Shown here one piece after another: positions 29,887 to 40,590 of a stretch of 64,000 bases of DNA. Position 1 is the stretch's first letter; every line of letters starts with the position of its first letter. The DNA is from Gonapodya prolifera JEL478 (lineage: Eukaryota; Monoblepharomycota; Monoblepharidomycetes; Monoblepharidales; Gonapodyaceae), in the NCBI GenBank assembly GCA_001574975.1, contig KQ965734.1, positions 831,637-895,636 on the forward strand, read 5' to 3'. Position numbers and translations under genes: made by a program. Below the pieces are notes generated by a model, which worked only from the letters and a program-made list of their open reading frames with translations, searched no databases and was not told the DNA's origin.

Positions 29887-32289
29887 TTGGAGTGGACGTG
29901 ACACGGACACTGTGAGAATGGAATGTTGTTGGAGAACCGATGCTCTCGGTGTTGCTTGCCTGGACGAAATAGACAAACCATTTCATATGGATTCATTTCT
30001 AGATTTGAACTGTACATACAGCTGGCGGATATACCAAATTATAGCATAAATGTTTTTTCGTCCCCACACTGTCCAGGATACCTACCATACTACTGTCGTA
30101 TCGACGGACCTCCATGTAGGTCGACTAGTTTCTCGATTAAGTCCACACATGCTTCACCCCCTTCTAATTCTGTTGGGACTCTGACGGAGACACATATCCT
30201 CAACCGCATTTCTCTTTCGGCGCACGACGCAGTAGCAATGAAAGCACTGACGAAGGACGCATATAAAGCGTCAATTATTCACAGCTGATGTACATTCGAT
30301 TTTCATCCCATAATGGTCTCGCAATCTGGTGTCCAGTCACACCACAACGCGACGCCTCCAATCTCCGCTCAAGTCATATGTCCGCCAACAAAATCTACAT
30401 CACAGCTCCCTCCCAGGTATGGAAACCAAGTCCTCTAACCTCCCCCTCCACGTGCCAAACGTCAAGCCGGGGTACACTTCATCCACACCACGCCTTCGCA
30501 CGCACCCCATTCTCCCCACTTTAACAAGTGTGCGTGCCTCTCCCTCTAATGTTTTCGCCGAATTCGACGTCCCAAAGCGCGCGCTCCGCTCCTTATCGTT
30601 CTCCGTCCAAGACTGCCGAACATGCACATGCGCTCCGCTCCGCTCCGAATCCTCCCGAGCCCACCCGCACTCCACTCCCGATCCACCCAAATCCATCCGC
30701 GCTCCGCTCCGCTCCCAAAGCGTCCTGTCCCTGCACTCTGTTACACCTTGAATACCAAACAAGCACCGAAAACACGTGGGGATTATGTACGTGAAGACCC
30801 ACAGCAGTATCCATAGACCCACGCGAGGGCATTAAGCCACTCAGACTGGAAACACCGGCAGTTGACGACGCGGTGTCACAGTGCGGTGCCGGAACATTAC
30901 AACTGCGTCCTGGCAACCGTCAGCCCGTATGTCCCCGATCCGCGCCTGGGGTGTCGACATGCCGCATCGCTAAAGCGGTGGTCAAAAAAGGGGGCGGGGC
31001 GGGGCGGGCGGTGTGGGGCGAGAAGGGAGAACATAAAGAGGACAGGAATGGGGGGAGAAGCGAGGCGGGCCGGGCCGGGGCGAACGGGAGGGGGGGAGTG
31101 AGAATGTGGGAGAAGCGTAATGGAAGGTGGTGGAAGGTGCAAAAGCGGGGAGGAAATGGGAAGGAAGGGGGATAAACCGACGTCAAAATGCACTGCGACT
31201 GGTTCGCAACGTGCAGGAGTCATCCTGGTTCTCTGCGCGTGTGTGGGTGGTTGGAGATGGGGGTACTTTTAGAAACGCTTGAGTGACCCAAGTGTTATGT
31301 TGCTCAGGATATTGAGCATTTCGGGCAGCATTTCCCCTAGTTCGCCAACTGTCTTGAAGATCAACCTTACAGATGAACCAATCGACCTCGTACTGCCGAG
31401 CTTAATTCCTCACTTTTGGGAGGTGATGTCGATTTCCGATTAACGCCGAGCTGATGTCGAGCTACATGCAGAATATTCTATAGAGAACTTTTAGCGATTT
31501 AGGTACTCGTTCCCGAGCTTCGTAGTCCTCGCTCGTACAAAATAGTGCCAGTAATTTGTATGGCTTGGTACATGGATTCCTGCCTCTCACCTCACAAAAA
31601 TTGGGAAGAACTTCTTGCAGACCCCTTGCGGAGCTCCGAGCAAAGCGAGGGCCGTAGCGATTGTGCAAGCGAGTCAACAATGTACACACCCCAGCCGAGT
31701 GCGTATGTACGATAGCGACCACTAGCCAGCACCCATCCAATGTATTTATTAATCATCTTTCATGTCGGCACCCAGAACGTTTAGTACTTTGTCTATCACT
31801 CAAAATAGTCCATTAAATTCAGATTTCTCTCTCTTCTTTTCTCCATTTCGGTAGACTGAGCAACAGCCCCTTCGTTCCGTTTGATAAGCACCGAGTTAGG
31901 GCACGTATTCGTTACTTCAGCAAGACAATGCAAACCACACGACTGACCCCCCCGGCCTTCAAATCTCCTTGTACGCTAGCTACGATACGTTATCCACTAT
32001 ATATGATGCAGTTCCAAATTTAGTGGCTTCGAAAGAAGAAATGGACATACACGTGTGTCCTATTTTCCACCCAAAGGATTCCTGTCTCGACCTGTACCTA
32101 CAAAAGATCAGGGCGGAAATTTTTGAGCAAGATCTCATGGTGTTCCGTCCATGGGGTTTGAACAAAGGGGTTATTTTGCCTTCCACCCACAGTTCCGTCC
32201 CGCCTTCCAACTTCCGCCTTCAATCTCACAAATACATACAACTTTCGATACCACTTGTGCTCTTCCCTTACCATAAAGTCCTACCACTT
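29887..32289. other. Gene-poor region
   Basis: 2.4 kb without a supportable gene. It contains a C-rich, Ser/Pro-coding-looking stretch at 30330-30750 with repeated CGCTCCGCTCC, a purine/G-rich tract at 30980-31180, and otherwise unstructured AT-richer sequence. Open frames here lack splice-consistent partners or recognisable motifs. Confidence 0.5.
30990..31017 (+). other. G-quadruplex-capable tract
   Basis: A run of G5C-G4C-G4C-G3CGG followed by TGTGGGG gives at least four G-runs of three or more with one-base spacers. It lies in a purine-rich stretch of about 200 bases with no gene. It meets the simple G4 pattern; formation in the cell is unknown. Confidence 0.6.
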
Positions 32290-33577
32290 ATGTTCGCGGA
32301 CTTCCTTACCACCAATGGCATCCAGATCATTCCCCGAGCAGCATCTGGGGATGATCTCTTGGTCTCTGTCCCGGCGATCATGCCCAATCAGCTCAGAAGG
32401 TCGACATCGGAGACAGTCGAGGCCGTCAGAGTGGTCCGGTGGTGCGATGCCGGTGAGAAGTCACTTGTAAGTGCGAGATGATGAAATGGGGCTCGAATGC
32501 CGCTGGTGGACTCATCATCCTTCAATGCCAATAGCTGTTGTCGGTCCTGAAAGCAGTTGGAGAGGGGAAGGAGTCGGAAGACTCCGATTGCAGTGTCTGG
32601 GGCGAGGATGATGTGAGCACTCCATTGTCTCGACCTGTCCAAAAGTACCCGTCCCCTCACGCTTTAATCAGTCACTAGCTTCCTTCGGAAGATGCCTGCC
32701 TCCTTCAGAATGATTCGGGGTCCGCTAAGACGTTTGTGGAAGATGAGAGACCGATTGTGGTCGACCAGGCCAAGGATCGAGGCGACCAAGCCTGTCGGTC
32801 GCCAAAAGCACGGTGCGTACTGCTGTCATCGAATATCGGTGCTTGGCTTGTTGGTACGAGAGAATAACGCCATTCACTTCATTTACGTCAGACCACTCAA
32901 TCCCCTCGCCGCTCCCTTTATCCTGCAAGCCGAACCTACCACCCCCACCCCCTCAAAGAGCGAATTTGTGCTGAACCCTTTCGCTCCAGTATTCATTCCC
33001 GCCACCATCCTCCCAAAGGAGGTGGTGGTATCACCTCCCTTCTTCGCGATCTAGTCTCCAACTCCAAACCCACTCTTTGGGATGTCCTCCGCCCCGACGT
33101 CCGATCCAAGGCGACCTCGGATCTTTTTGCGTGTACCAAATCCAACGTTCAGTGCGGATTGGAAACGGCGACCACCAATCCATCTCGCCCGTCGAACTTA
33201 CACCACCAGTAAAAGCGATCGCGCCTGCGCTAGACAATCTCACCCCTTATGTGATGCTGTGCCCGTTCACTGTGATTGCTTTTCCGCTGAACCACGCCCT
33301 CCAGTACCCACATCGTGGGCTGACACCGTTGAGGTACCCATTCGTTTCCACCCAACGCTCCTCCTCCTTCCATCCTACCAATCCCACCCAGTCACCGAAT
33401 CCGGAACAAAAATTACCCAGTCTCACTTCCTCCAAAGCCTCAGCCGAATCGACCTTCTTCCTCGATCCCATCGAGGTACCGAAAACGCGAAGACCATTAC
33501 ACCTGCGGTGGGGGCTCGTACTGGAAGTCTCGTGTGGGGAGAAAATTTTCGGAGATTCAGAACTGTACGTATTTTAG
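32290..33577 (+). pseudogene. PAM2-motif protein gene, copy 1 (degraded)
   Basis: Deduced exons: 32290-32466, 32535-32612, 32679-32812, then from 32892. The 5' part reads well in phase (SVPAIMPNQLRRSTSETVEA, then GEGKESEDSDCSVW). The fourth exon encodes two adjacent PAM2-like motifs, PLNPLAAPFILQAE and VLNPFAPVFIPATI. These fit the L-N-x-x-A-x-x-F-x-P consensus used to bind the MLLE domain of poly(A)-binding protein; the first has L instead of P at the last position. Shortly after them the frame meets a TAG. Sequence homologous to the rest of copy 2 continues in shifted frames to about 33570. I do not recognise the rest of the protein. A gene in decay is the simplest reading; a short functional product ending at the TAG (33053) remains possible. 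Confidence 0.55.
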
Positions 33578-34418
33578 CCCCGAGGGAGTGTGCTAGCGGG
33601 ACTGAGCTACCGTGGAGAACGGGGAACGGGTTCAATCATAAAGTGGCACGCAGAGGTTTCGAAGGGTCAGTTGACACGTTCTTAAGGGGTTTGAGCATCC
33701 TTTTATTGTTTATTATGATCTAAGCTACTTATTGGGATTACTTGTCTCGGGGCGCTCCGAATACTCATCTTTGGCATTGGATCGAATCGAATTACACCAA
33801 GCCCTGGGCTACACCCGCGTCGTTAAGCTCTGACGCTTCGAAAGCTGTGTTACTTTTGCTTTGGCCTCACGCTGTGGGCTTTCGTTGCTGCAACGCAGTC
33901 GTGGTTGGTGTTCGGAGACCGTGGGAAGGCATCAACACACACACTGGTTGCTGCGGCACATACGAGGAATACTCTTGAAAGATAATATAAACGTTACACT
34001 TCTCAGTCCCCTTAACTTGCATTCTGATACTGTCACCATCAGTGGTGCGACCTCCCCTACGTCTCATTGTCGACCCAGTCTCGTTTCTTCCCAACCCACT
34101 TATCGATTATAGACTTCCAAGCACTTATCATTTCGACGAACATTCGAGCCCCCGGCTCTTTTACCCTCACTTAGGAATGGTCTCCCATACGCTCTCCCTA
34201 GTCGTGGACCTTTATTGGAATAAATTTGAATATTATGGCTTTTGGGCAAGGTTTCGTCGTGTTTCGTTCATTTCGACAGTTGGGTTTGAACAAAGAGGTG
34301 GTTGCCTTCCACCCACATTCACCCTGCCTTCCAACTTCCGCCTATATCCACAAATACGACCAATCATCTCTCTAAACTACCACCAAACAGACTACACCCA
34401 TCACCAGTGCCTCCGACA

Positions 34419-35690
34419 ATGTTCCTCAAAGTCATCACCACCAGCGTCATCAAGTTCTACCCTCGTGCGCAATCTGCTGACGATCTTTTGACTTGCGACA
34501 GAGCGATCATGTTCCAAGCAGCTCAGAAGATCAACCTCAGAGACAGTGGAGGTGGACAGGATGGTGCGATGGTGCAACAACAGTGATAATACGTTGGTGA
34601 GTGCATCTTTGATGAGATGAAACCCGAAAGCAGCTTCTGGACTCATCATCCTTCAATATCGGAAGCTGTCTTCCATCTTCAAAGCAATTGGCGATGGAAA
34701 GGAGTCGGAGGACTCCGATTGGAGTGTGTGGAGCGGGGATGATGTGAGTACTCCATCGTCGCGACCTGTCCAGAAGTACCGGTTCCCTAGCGCTATCAAA
34801 CAACTACCATCTCCTCGTAGATGATGTGTCCCTCTGTCAGAGCGATTCAGCGTCGGCCAAGACCCTGGTGATCGACGAAAATCCATTTGCCGTCGACCAG
34901 GCCAAGGATGGATTCGAGGAGTCTTGTTGGTGCGTCAAAATCACGGTGAGTACTGTCGTCGCAGAATGGCGACGTTGGATTTTGTTGATGTACCAGACTA
35001 ACAAACTCGGCTTACGTCAGACCACTGAATCCCCTTGCCCCACCCTTCATCCCCCCCGCCGAAACCTCCGCTCCCGTTCCCTCCAAAAGCCTTTTCGCGT
35101 TTAATCTGCTCGCCCCGGAATTTATTCCGACCTCCATCATCCCAAAGGAGGTGGAGGTTGTATCACCTCCCGTCCCATCCATCCCCTCTCCAACCCCAAA
35201 CCCTACTCCTCGGGAAGCTCTCCGCCCAGACGTTAGATCCGAAGCTACGTTGGATCTGTTTGTGTGCGATGAGCGCGATGATGAGTGTGGATCGGCAGCT
35301 GCACCCACCCAACCCACCACACCATTGGACGCGCCCACGCCGGACGAAACTCCCTGCCCATCGGTGACGATCACCATCGCGTTCGATGAACTCCCTCCAC
35401 TTCCCGCACATTCCCCTTCCTGGGCCGACGCCGTCGAGGAGGAACAAGCACTCATCTCGTCCAAACCCACACCGTCTTCCGATTCCGCTCAGTCACAAGG
35501 ACCACCCAAGTCATCGCCCGAACTTCCTCCCACAACCACCGCCGAGGCGAACACCTTCCCGGACCCCATTGAGGGACCAGAGTGGCGCGAACACGACGAC
35601 GGCGGTGTGGGAGCGTTTGGGAAGTTTCGTGCGGGGAGGAAGTTAAGAGGATCATATTTTGTACGGGCTACTTTTGTCCGGAGGGAATGA
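34419..35690 (+). pseudogene. PAM2-motif protein gene, copy 2 (frame-disrupted, long 3' open frame)
   Basis: Homologous to the copy at 32290. Single-base length differences from copy 1 occur in exon 1 (near 34520) and near the end of exon 3 (about 34940), so the splice phases that work in copy 1 do not work here. The fourth exon keeps PLNPLAPPFIPPAE, a full match to the PAM2 consensus, and a weaker second motif (FNLLAPEFIP). It then stays open to 35690 with a long Pro/Ser/acidic region (AFDELPPLPAHSPSWADAVE). Either this copy is also decaying, or it uses a different exon structure from the one I inferred. The shared part suggests an ancestral PABP-interacting regulator of mRNA fate. Confidence 0.5.
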
Positions 35691-36038
35691 GCTGGTGGGG
35701 TTGGGCGCTCGTGGAGTAGTGGTGGTGAGCGTCGGGGGCTGTCGACGGTTTGGAAAGTCCGTAAAACGTTCTTGAAGATTCGAAACATCTTTTTATTTAT
35801 TATTGCTATTATTAATTCTTATCTATGGGGAATATTTATCGCTTTATCGCTTTGGGCTTTCTCGTTCTTGTCGTGCATTCTTCGACACTTCGAAACTTGT
35901 GATCCTCACAACGTGTACAAACTCTTGGACGAAAATACATGCCCCAAATCATTTGTTGGCTGGTCGAAAATAGTTGTCAAAGGCGACACCTTCAAATCCT
36001 TTCAAATGGTTGATAAGATACAATTGCACCTTCCATCA
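35691..36038. other. Intergenic region
   Basis: 348 bases: the end of duplicated unit 2 (AT-rich near 35790-35820), then the upstream region of the TMEM70-like gene. Nothing else seen. Confidence 0.35.
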
Positions 36039-37094
36039 ATGCTTTTCCATTCAACTCTGTCCAATGCCTGCCGTGCAAGCCGCGGCAGCCCTACACGCTA
36101 TTCTTTCGTCTTGAACGACGTTCGGCGGTCCATATCACCGACCTTCACGGTCTCAAATCGCTTCAATACAGGGCTCCCTCAATCGACGCCCAAATCTGGC
36201 CCATCGCACAATCGCAACGTGCCGCAGAATGCATCCCTCCTTTTAATCTACTCTGGGCGCCAAGCGGCGGCATTTTCGCGGGGGCGATTGATGTCGTGGG
36301 CGTACACCTGCATCACCCCGATTGCATTGCCCCTCTACTTTGGGTCCGAGTTGGCAGTCAGCTATACGAGAATTTTTGCAGTAGGTGAGCTTGCAAAGCT
36401 CGATGCGGTACTATCTGCGGTAGTATTTCTCGGTTGAGGAATAAATTGCACCAGTCGCGGAATGCTTACCCCGTTTTGGAATGCCTTCATGCATACCTAT
36501 GTTCTAGAGTACATTTACGAACGGATTGCACTTTGCGTGACCGATAAAATGGGCTGACCCGTCTTTACAGCCATTTTCCTCGGTGTCGTCCCGCACGTCC
36601 TTCTGCACATTCTCTCCCGAAACTACGTCACCCGAATGTGGACACGACTGCTTCCAACACCTCCGACGGAGCCCCGAAACCGTGTGCCGGGCCGTCGTCA
36701 ACCGACGGCCGCGCAACCTGAAATCCCCCTGGTTATCGAAACCTTCCGTCCCTTGTTTACCAGCAAGCAGACCTTCGACGTCACCACGGACATGCTGCGA
36801 TATGAACCAAATTACATTTTTTCGAACTGGGCGGTGTTCCGCACACAATCGTCCAAATCTCCAGTTCAGGAGACCTCCCCTCGACAAGTTGACATCCCTT
36901 ATCCCTCTCGGCTGTGGCGGCGACTCTTCGGATTCGGTAGTCGTAGGCGATTCTACGTCGACCCTCTCGCATTCCGTGAACAGGGCGAGGTGGTGTGGCT
37001 GGCGGTGCGCGATAACGGTGAAAAGGTGGAAACGGAGGAAGGGGAAGAACGGTACAAAGGGGGGTGGTTTGCGAGATGGAGTAGGGACGAGTGA
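36039..37094 (+). CDS. TMEM70/TMEM186/TMEM223-like mitochondrial membrane protein
   Basis: Exons 36039-36384 and 36571-37094, phase 1 junction; 289 residues. The N-terminus is Arg/Ser-rich with almost no acids, like a mitochondrial presequence. Then LLIYSGRQAAAFSRGRLMSW precedes a first hydrophobic span, a second span is built across the junction (FAVAIFLGVVPHVLLHIL), and the sequence NYVTRMW follows, as after TM2 in TMEM70 relatives. The soluble part ends in RRFYVDPLAFRE, again family-like. Relatives are inner-membrane factors for respiratory complex assembly. Similarity was judged by pattern only, and which of the three paralogues it matches is open. Two upstream in-frame ATGs exist; I chose 36039 for the presequence. 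Confidence 0.6.
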
Positions 37095-37226
37095 TGATTT
37101 CATGAAAAATGGAGTGAAGGGGGAAACTCAAATAACTCCGCCTGAAAGATTGACAATTATTTGATAATACACATGCAAGGAGTGTTTCACCACTGACGTC
37201 ATTCTGATTCAAAAAACAAAAACTAC

Positions 37227-38370
37227 ATGCCCAACCCCAGGCACTCACGCAGCCAAAGCGTTCCTTCCCTTCTCACCCCCCTCCTTCCCGGCCATCCCAC
37301 ATCGTCACGCTCCAGGAGTGTAGGACGTCAAACTCACTTCTTTGCGCCTTGCCCCCCGAGAGGGGAGCCACGACCAACATACACATCGCTCGACCGTAGG
37401 CATTCGTACGAAACCGTCATCGGCCACAGTCGCGCTGCTTCTCTGGTCGCGGGTGTTCCTTTACCCTCAGAAAGGGAGCGCCAATGGCTGGGAACTGCAC
37501 AAGGTCTTGTCGGCAAAGCCAACACACTTCTGGAATCGCACGCTGCCCACGTGTGTGTTCTGTGGCTTACTGGGATTGATATTGTTGTCGTCCTTGCGGA
37601 AATCTTCCTGTCGATGTGGACAAACCACTGTTCGCGCCCGCACACGACTACTGGATCACAGACGCCCGACGCTGCTGCGCCAATGGTGCAAGCTAAAGTC
37701 ATGATGGAGGTTCTTCACTGGATTTCTCTGGGTGGGGTCTCTCCGTTACTTACCTTGTGTTATACCGCGGGACGAACACCCATTCCAACCCACCCAGCGA
37801 TTCTCATCCTCTTCACCTTCGAGCTTCTACTCCGCATTCTCTGTTCCAAACCCACGCCTTACCACTACTTCACATCCCCATACCACGTCCTCGACGGCGT
37901 CATCATCGTCGCCTCCCTGGGGCTTCAAGTCACGCTTGCCCCAGGCAGCAAGGAAGAGGAACTAGCAGGGCTGCTTATTGTGTTCAGGTTCTGGCGGGTG
38001 CGTTCTGTGTGCCGTCTGATTTGCATCTGCCATCTGTGGCGAATAACGAATGTGCGTGTGATTGAATTGTGTTGCATACCCCTGGCGGCAGGTCGTTCGG
38101 GTGATGGAATCTGTTGCCGCCATCGCTACCGAGAGGCAGGACGAGCTCATCGCCACGCTGAAGAGGCAAAAGTCAGACCTCGAGGCCCAGCTGTCCTTCT
38201 ACCGCTTTCAATTTGTCCGTGCACCCGAGGGAGGAGACACGACGGACCTAGCCACACAGTACCCGCAGGAACAGCTCGAACCACACGCGCGCCCAGTGTC
38301 GTTTCCGTTTCGACACGGTGTGAAACATATGGACGATGACTTTGTGGATGATATCGATGGTGAGGAGTAG
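37227..38370 (+). CDS. HVCN1: Voltage-gated proton channel Hv1
   Basis: Four-helix voltage-sensor proton channel that extrudes H+ on depolarisation. Exons 37227-37731, 37798-37997, 38092-38370; 327 residues. S1 is LTGIDIVVVLAEIF with the selectivity Asp (D118) and the following Glu (E125). S2 forms across the first junction (LHWISLAILILFTFELLL, Glu177). S3 is YHVLDGVIIVASLGL (Asp201). S4 is FRFWRVVRVMES with the three sensor arginines R232, R235 and R238. A C-terminal coiled coil (ERQDELIATLKRQKSDLEAQL) would dimerise the channel. The first intron is 66 bases, lacks an in-frame stop and is divisible by three, so it can be mistaken for coding sequence and would add 22 residues in S2. Human D185 is Q here and human N214 is E. 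It ends 64 bases from a convergent gene. Confidence 0.93.
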
Positions 38371-38434
38371 GGAGGACAAAAAAAATATAGTATCTCGAAA
38401 AATATACATCTCACAATCAGCAAGCTTAAATCGG

Positions 38435-40025
38435 TCACGTCTGTCCCTTCACCGCCGCATTCTGACACGCCCTCCACCCATCCAGTATGTTATTCTTGGT
38501 GCTGTTCAACCTCTCTTCCGTCGCTTCATACAACCTCGGTATCCCCGTGCTCTTGAAGTCCGCGCCGTCGACCACCATTGCCGCTACCCCTTTTGCGGAA
38601 AGGAAGATCTGCGGCATGCCGTGGCCCGTGAACCCGGCAAGCATGAACTGGTTTGGACGACCGGGGACGCGGCCTACGTGCGGTGTGGAGTCGGTGGAGT
38701 AGCCCATAACTGACACGAGCAAGCGCACAGTTGTTGATCGGTTCGGGAAGAAATGGGGTCGGGCAGGACTCACTTCCGGTCCAGACTTTGTCCGTATACG
38801 CGCCGGTGTTCTCCCACCCTTTGAACACTCTCTGCATGTACCCGTCAAAGTGGTGCTTGGCTGACTCGATCAACTTATCGTCCTCGACATTATCGTACCA
38901 CGTATCCAGATCGGAATAGTACTTTGACCTCGCGCCGCCAACAACGATGGACCCGTCGAGTCGCGGAATGAGGTACTCGTACTCGCTTTCGGACCATCGC
39001 ACAATGTAAGAGTGGGGCAGCAGTGGGGCCGGGGACTTGCCCGGGCGGATGTGGGAGCATATTCCGCGAACGGGGACGATTTTGGCGGCGAATTCGGGAA
39101 GGATGGATGACGTGTATCCGTTGGTCGCGTACACGATCTTTTTGGCACGCACGGTGCCTCGAGGTGTGGTGAGCGTGAGGAATCCGGCGGCGTCGAGGTC
39201 TTTCGTGACGTGGGTCACGGGCGTGTTGGTTTGGAGGTTCACGCCGGCGGCGAGTGTTTTCTCGAGCAGCCCAATGACGAGCTTGTACGGCCACAGATGC
39301 CCGGCTGTGTATGAGAAGCACCCCTTGGCGCCCTTCACGCCAGACAGCTGGGATATTTGGGGTGATATGAAGTTAAATGGAGTTCTGCATGGTTTTGAAG
39401 GATCAATTGAACTCACTTGCTCCGCCTCCGCACCCTTTGCAAAATACACGTCATCCATCACCTTGACGCCGTGCTTCTTCAATAACTCCACTCCTGTCTT
39501 TATGCGGTCGCAGATGGGCGTCGTCATTAGGGCATCGACGGCGCGAGTGTATACAAAGTCGCAGTCTATGCCCTCAGTCTCGATGACTTTTTTCAAGGCA
39601 TAGAGGTTCGCCACTTCAAAGGACGCGAACTCTGCAGCGACTTGGACGCCGTGCGACTGTGCAAGCGTTGATGGGCGGTAGTAAGGGTCAGGCTTCAAGT
39701 GGCCACCTGTAGCCAACCCCATCACCAGTGACACCTCTCATTCTAGCACGTATGAATAATGCAAAGACGTACCGTTCCGGCCCGTCGCACCCGAGCACAC
39801 CTCACGCGCCTCCAATATGACGATCCTGGCCACTGGCAGTCCCTTCGTCCTGCACAAGTCTAGGATGTGGTAGACACAGGCGACGCCCGCGTATCCTGCG
39901 CCGATGACTGCAATGTCCACCTCGGGGGGTACGTCCACAGTCGAGCGGTGGCTGTCCAGCGGATGCCCGCCTGCCCTCCAGAATGACGTTGTTGCGTTTG
40001 GGACGGGGAATGGGGAGATTGGCAT
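38435..40025 (-). CDS. FAD-dependent amine/amino-acid oxidoreductase (DAO fold)
   Basis: Flavoprotein of the D-amino-acid oxidase/glycine oxidase superfamily, of the type often called FAD-dependent oxidoreductase or gamma-glutamylputrescine oxidase-like. Exons on the minus strand: 40025-39773, 39706-39417, 39347-38775 (phase fits 38774), 38709-38435; 463 residues. The Rossmann FAD motif is IAVIGAGYAGVACVYHI near residue 35, followed by EAREVCSGATGRNGGHL, the typical G-A-S/T-G-x-N-G-G flavin contact. Later family blocks are IVYATNGYTS, YLIPRLDGSIVVGG and, near the end, IMGYSTDSTPHVG and GFTGHGMPQIFLSAKGVA. No signal peptide is evident. The substrate cannot be assigned. It converges on Hv1. Confidence 0.92.
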
Positions 40026-40590
40026 GCTGTGGCTGGGTGAGAAAGGAAGGCGGGGAGGGGGAAGGGAAGGACGGCGAAGGTATCGATCAGAAGGGATGTT
40101 CCTCCGAAGCCCGATCACTTTCGCAACAGTCTCCGTGCAGCGTCCCACACAATAAGAGCACAAACACTCGCACTGTCGCGGTTGCGCAATCATTACTGAG
40201 TCCATTTTTGTTTCGCGAGCGGGAATCGCAACTGGCGGAAGAACACAGGTAACCCGCGCAGAAAACCCGGGCCGATATTCAAGGCTGCAACGCGCAAGCG
40301 ACTCGCAGCACGCATCTGAGGGGACGGAGACGAGTGACAGGTGGGCAGTGTGGGGGGGAGCAGCGCGCACGGACGCGGGCAGGGCCAGGTCGTCATTTCC
40401 GCACCCGCGCGTAAAAGGGTGTATACCTGACTCAGCACAGCAGCAGAAGAGATGTATTGATTGAGAAAAATAAGAAAGCAGGAAAAAGAAAAAAAGGAAA
40501 ACTACTACAAAACATGATGCAAAATATGCCTGCAACTAAAAACTTGGAAGGGATAGTTGAGAAGACAACGTCGCCACTACAGGAATTATT
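40026..40590. other. Intergenic region between FAD enzyme and ankyrin gene
   Basis: 565 bases: the promoter of the FAD enzyme and the 3' end of the ankyrin gene, with an A-rich stretch near 40460-40500 (plus strand) just beyond the ankyrin stop. No further gene. Confidence 0.4.

Larger units (their letters stand above)
32159..35815 (+). repeat. Tandem duplication, unit about 2.1 kb
   Basis: Two diverged direct copies, roughly 32159-33720 and 34285-35815, offset by about 2.13 kb. Shared anchors include TTGAACAAAG(G/A)GG at 32159 and 34285, the ATGTTC start at 32290 and 34419, the block GGAGTCGGA(A/G)GACTCCGATTG, GACCAGGCCAAGGAT, CCACT(C/G)AATCCCCT, AAGGAGGTGG, and an AT-rich end with TTTTTATT. 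The duplication includes upstream sequence and a multi-exon gene. Confidence 0.85.

Noticed and set aside
30330-30750. Ser/Pro-rich open frames on both strands
   Set aside because: Low-complexity C-rich DNA with repeated CGCTCCGCTCC; no start context, splice partner or motif.
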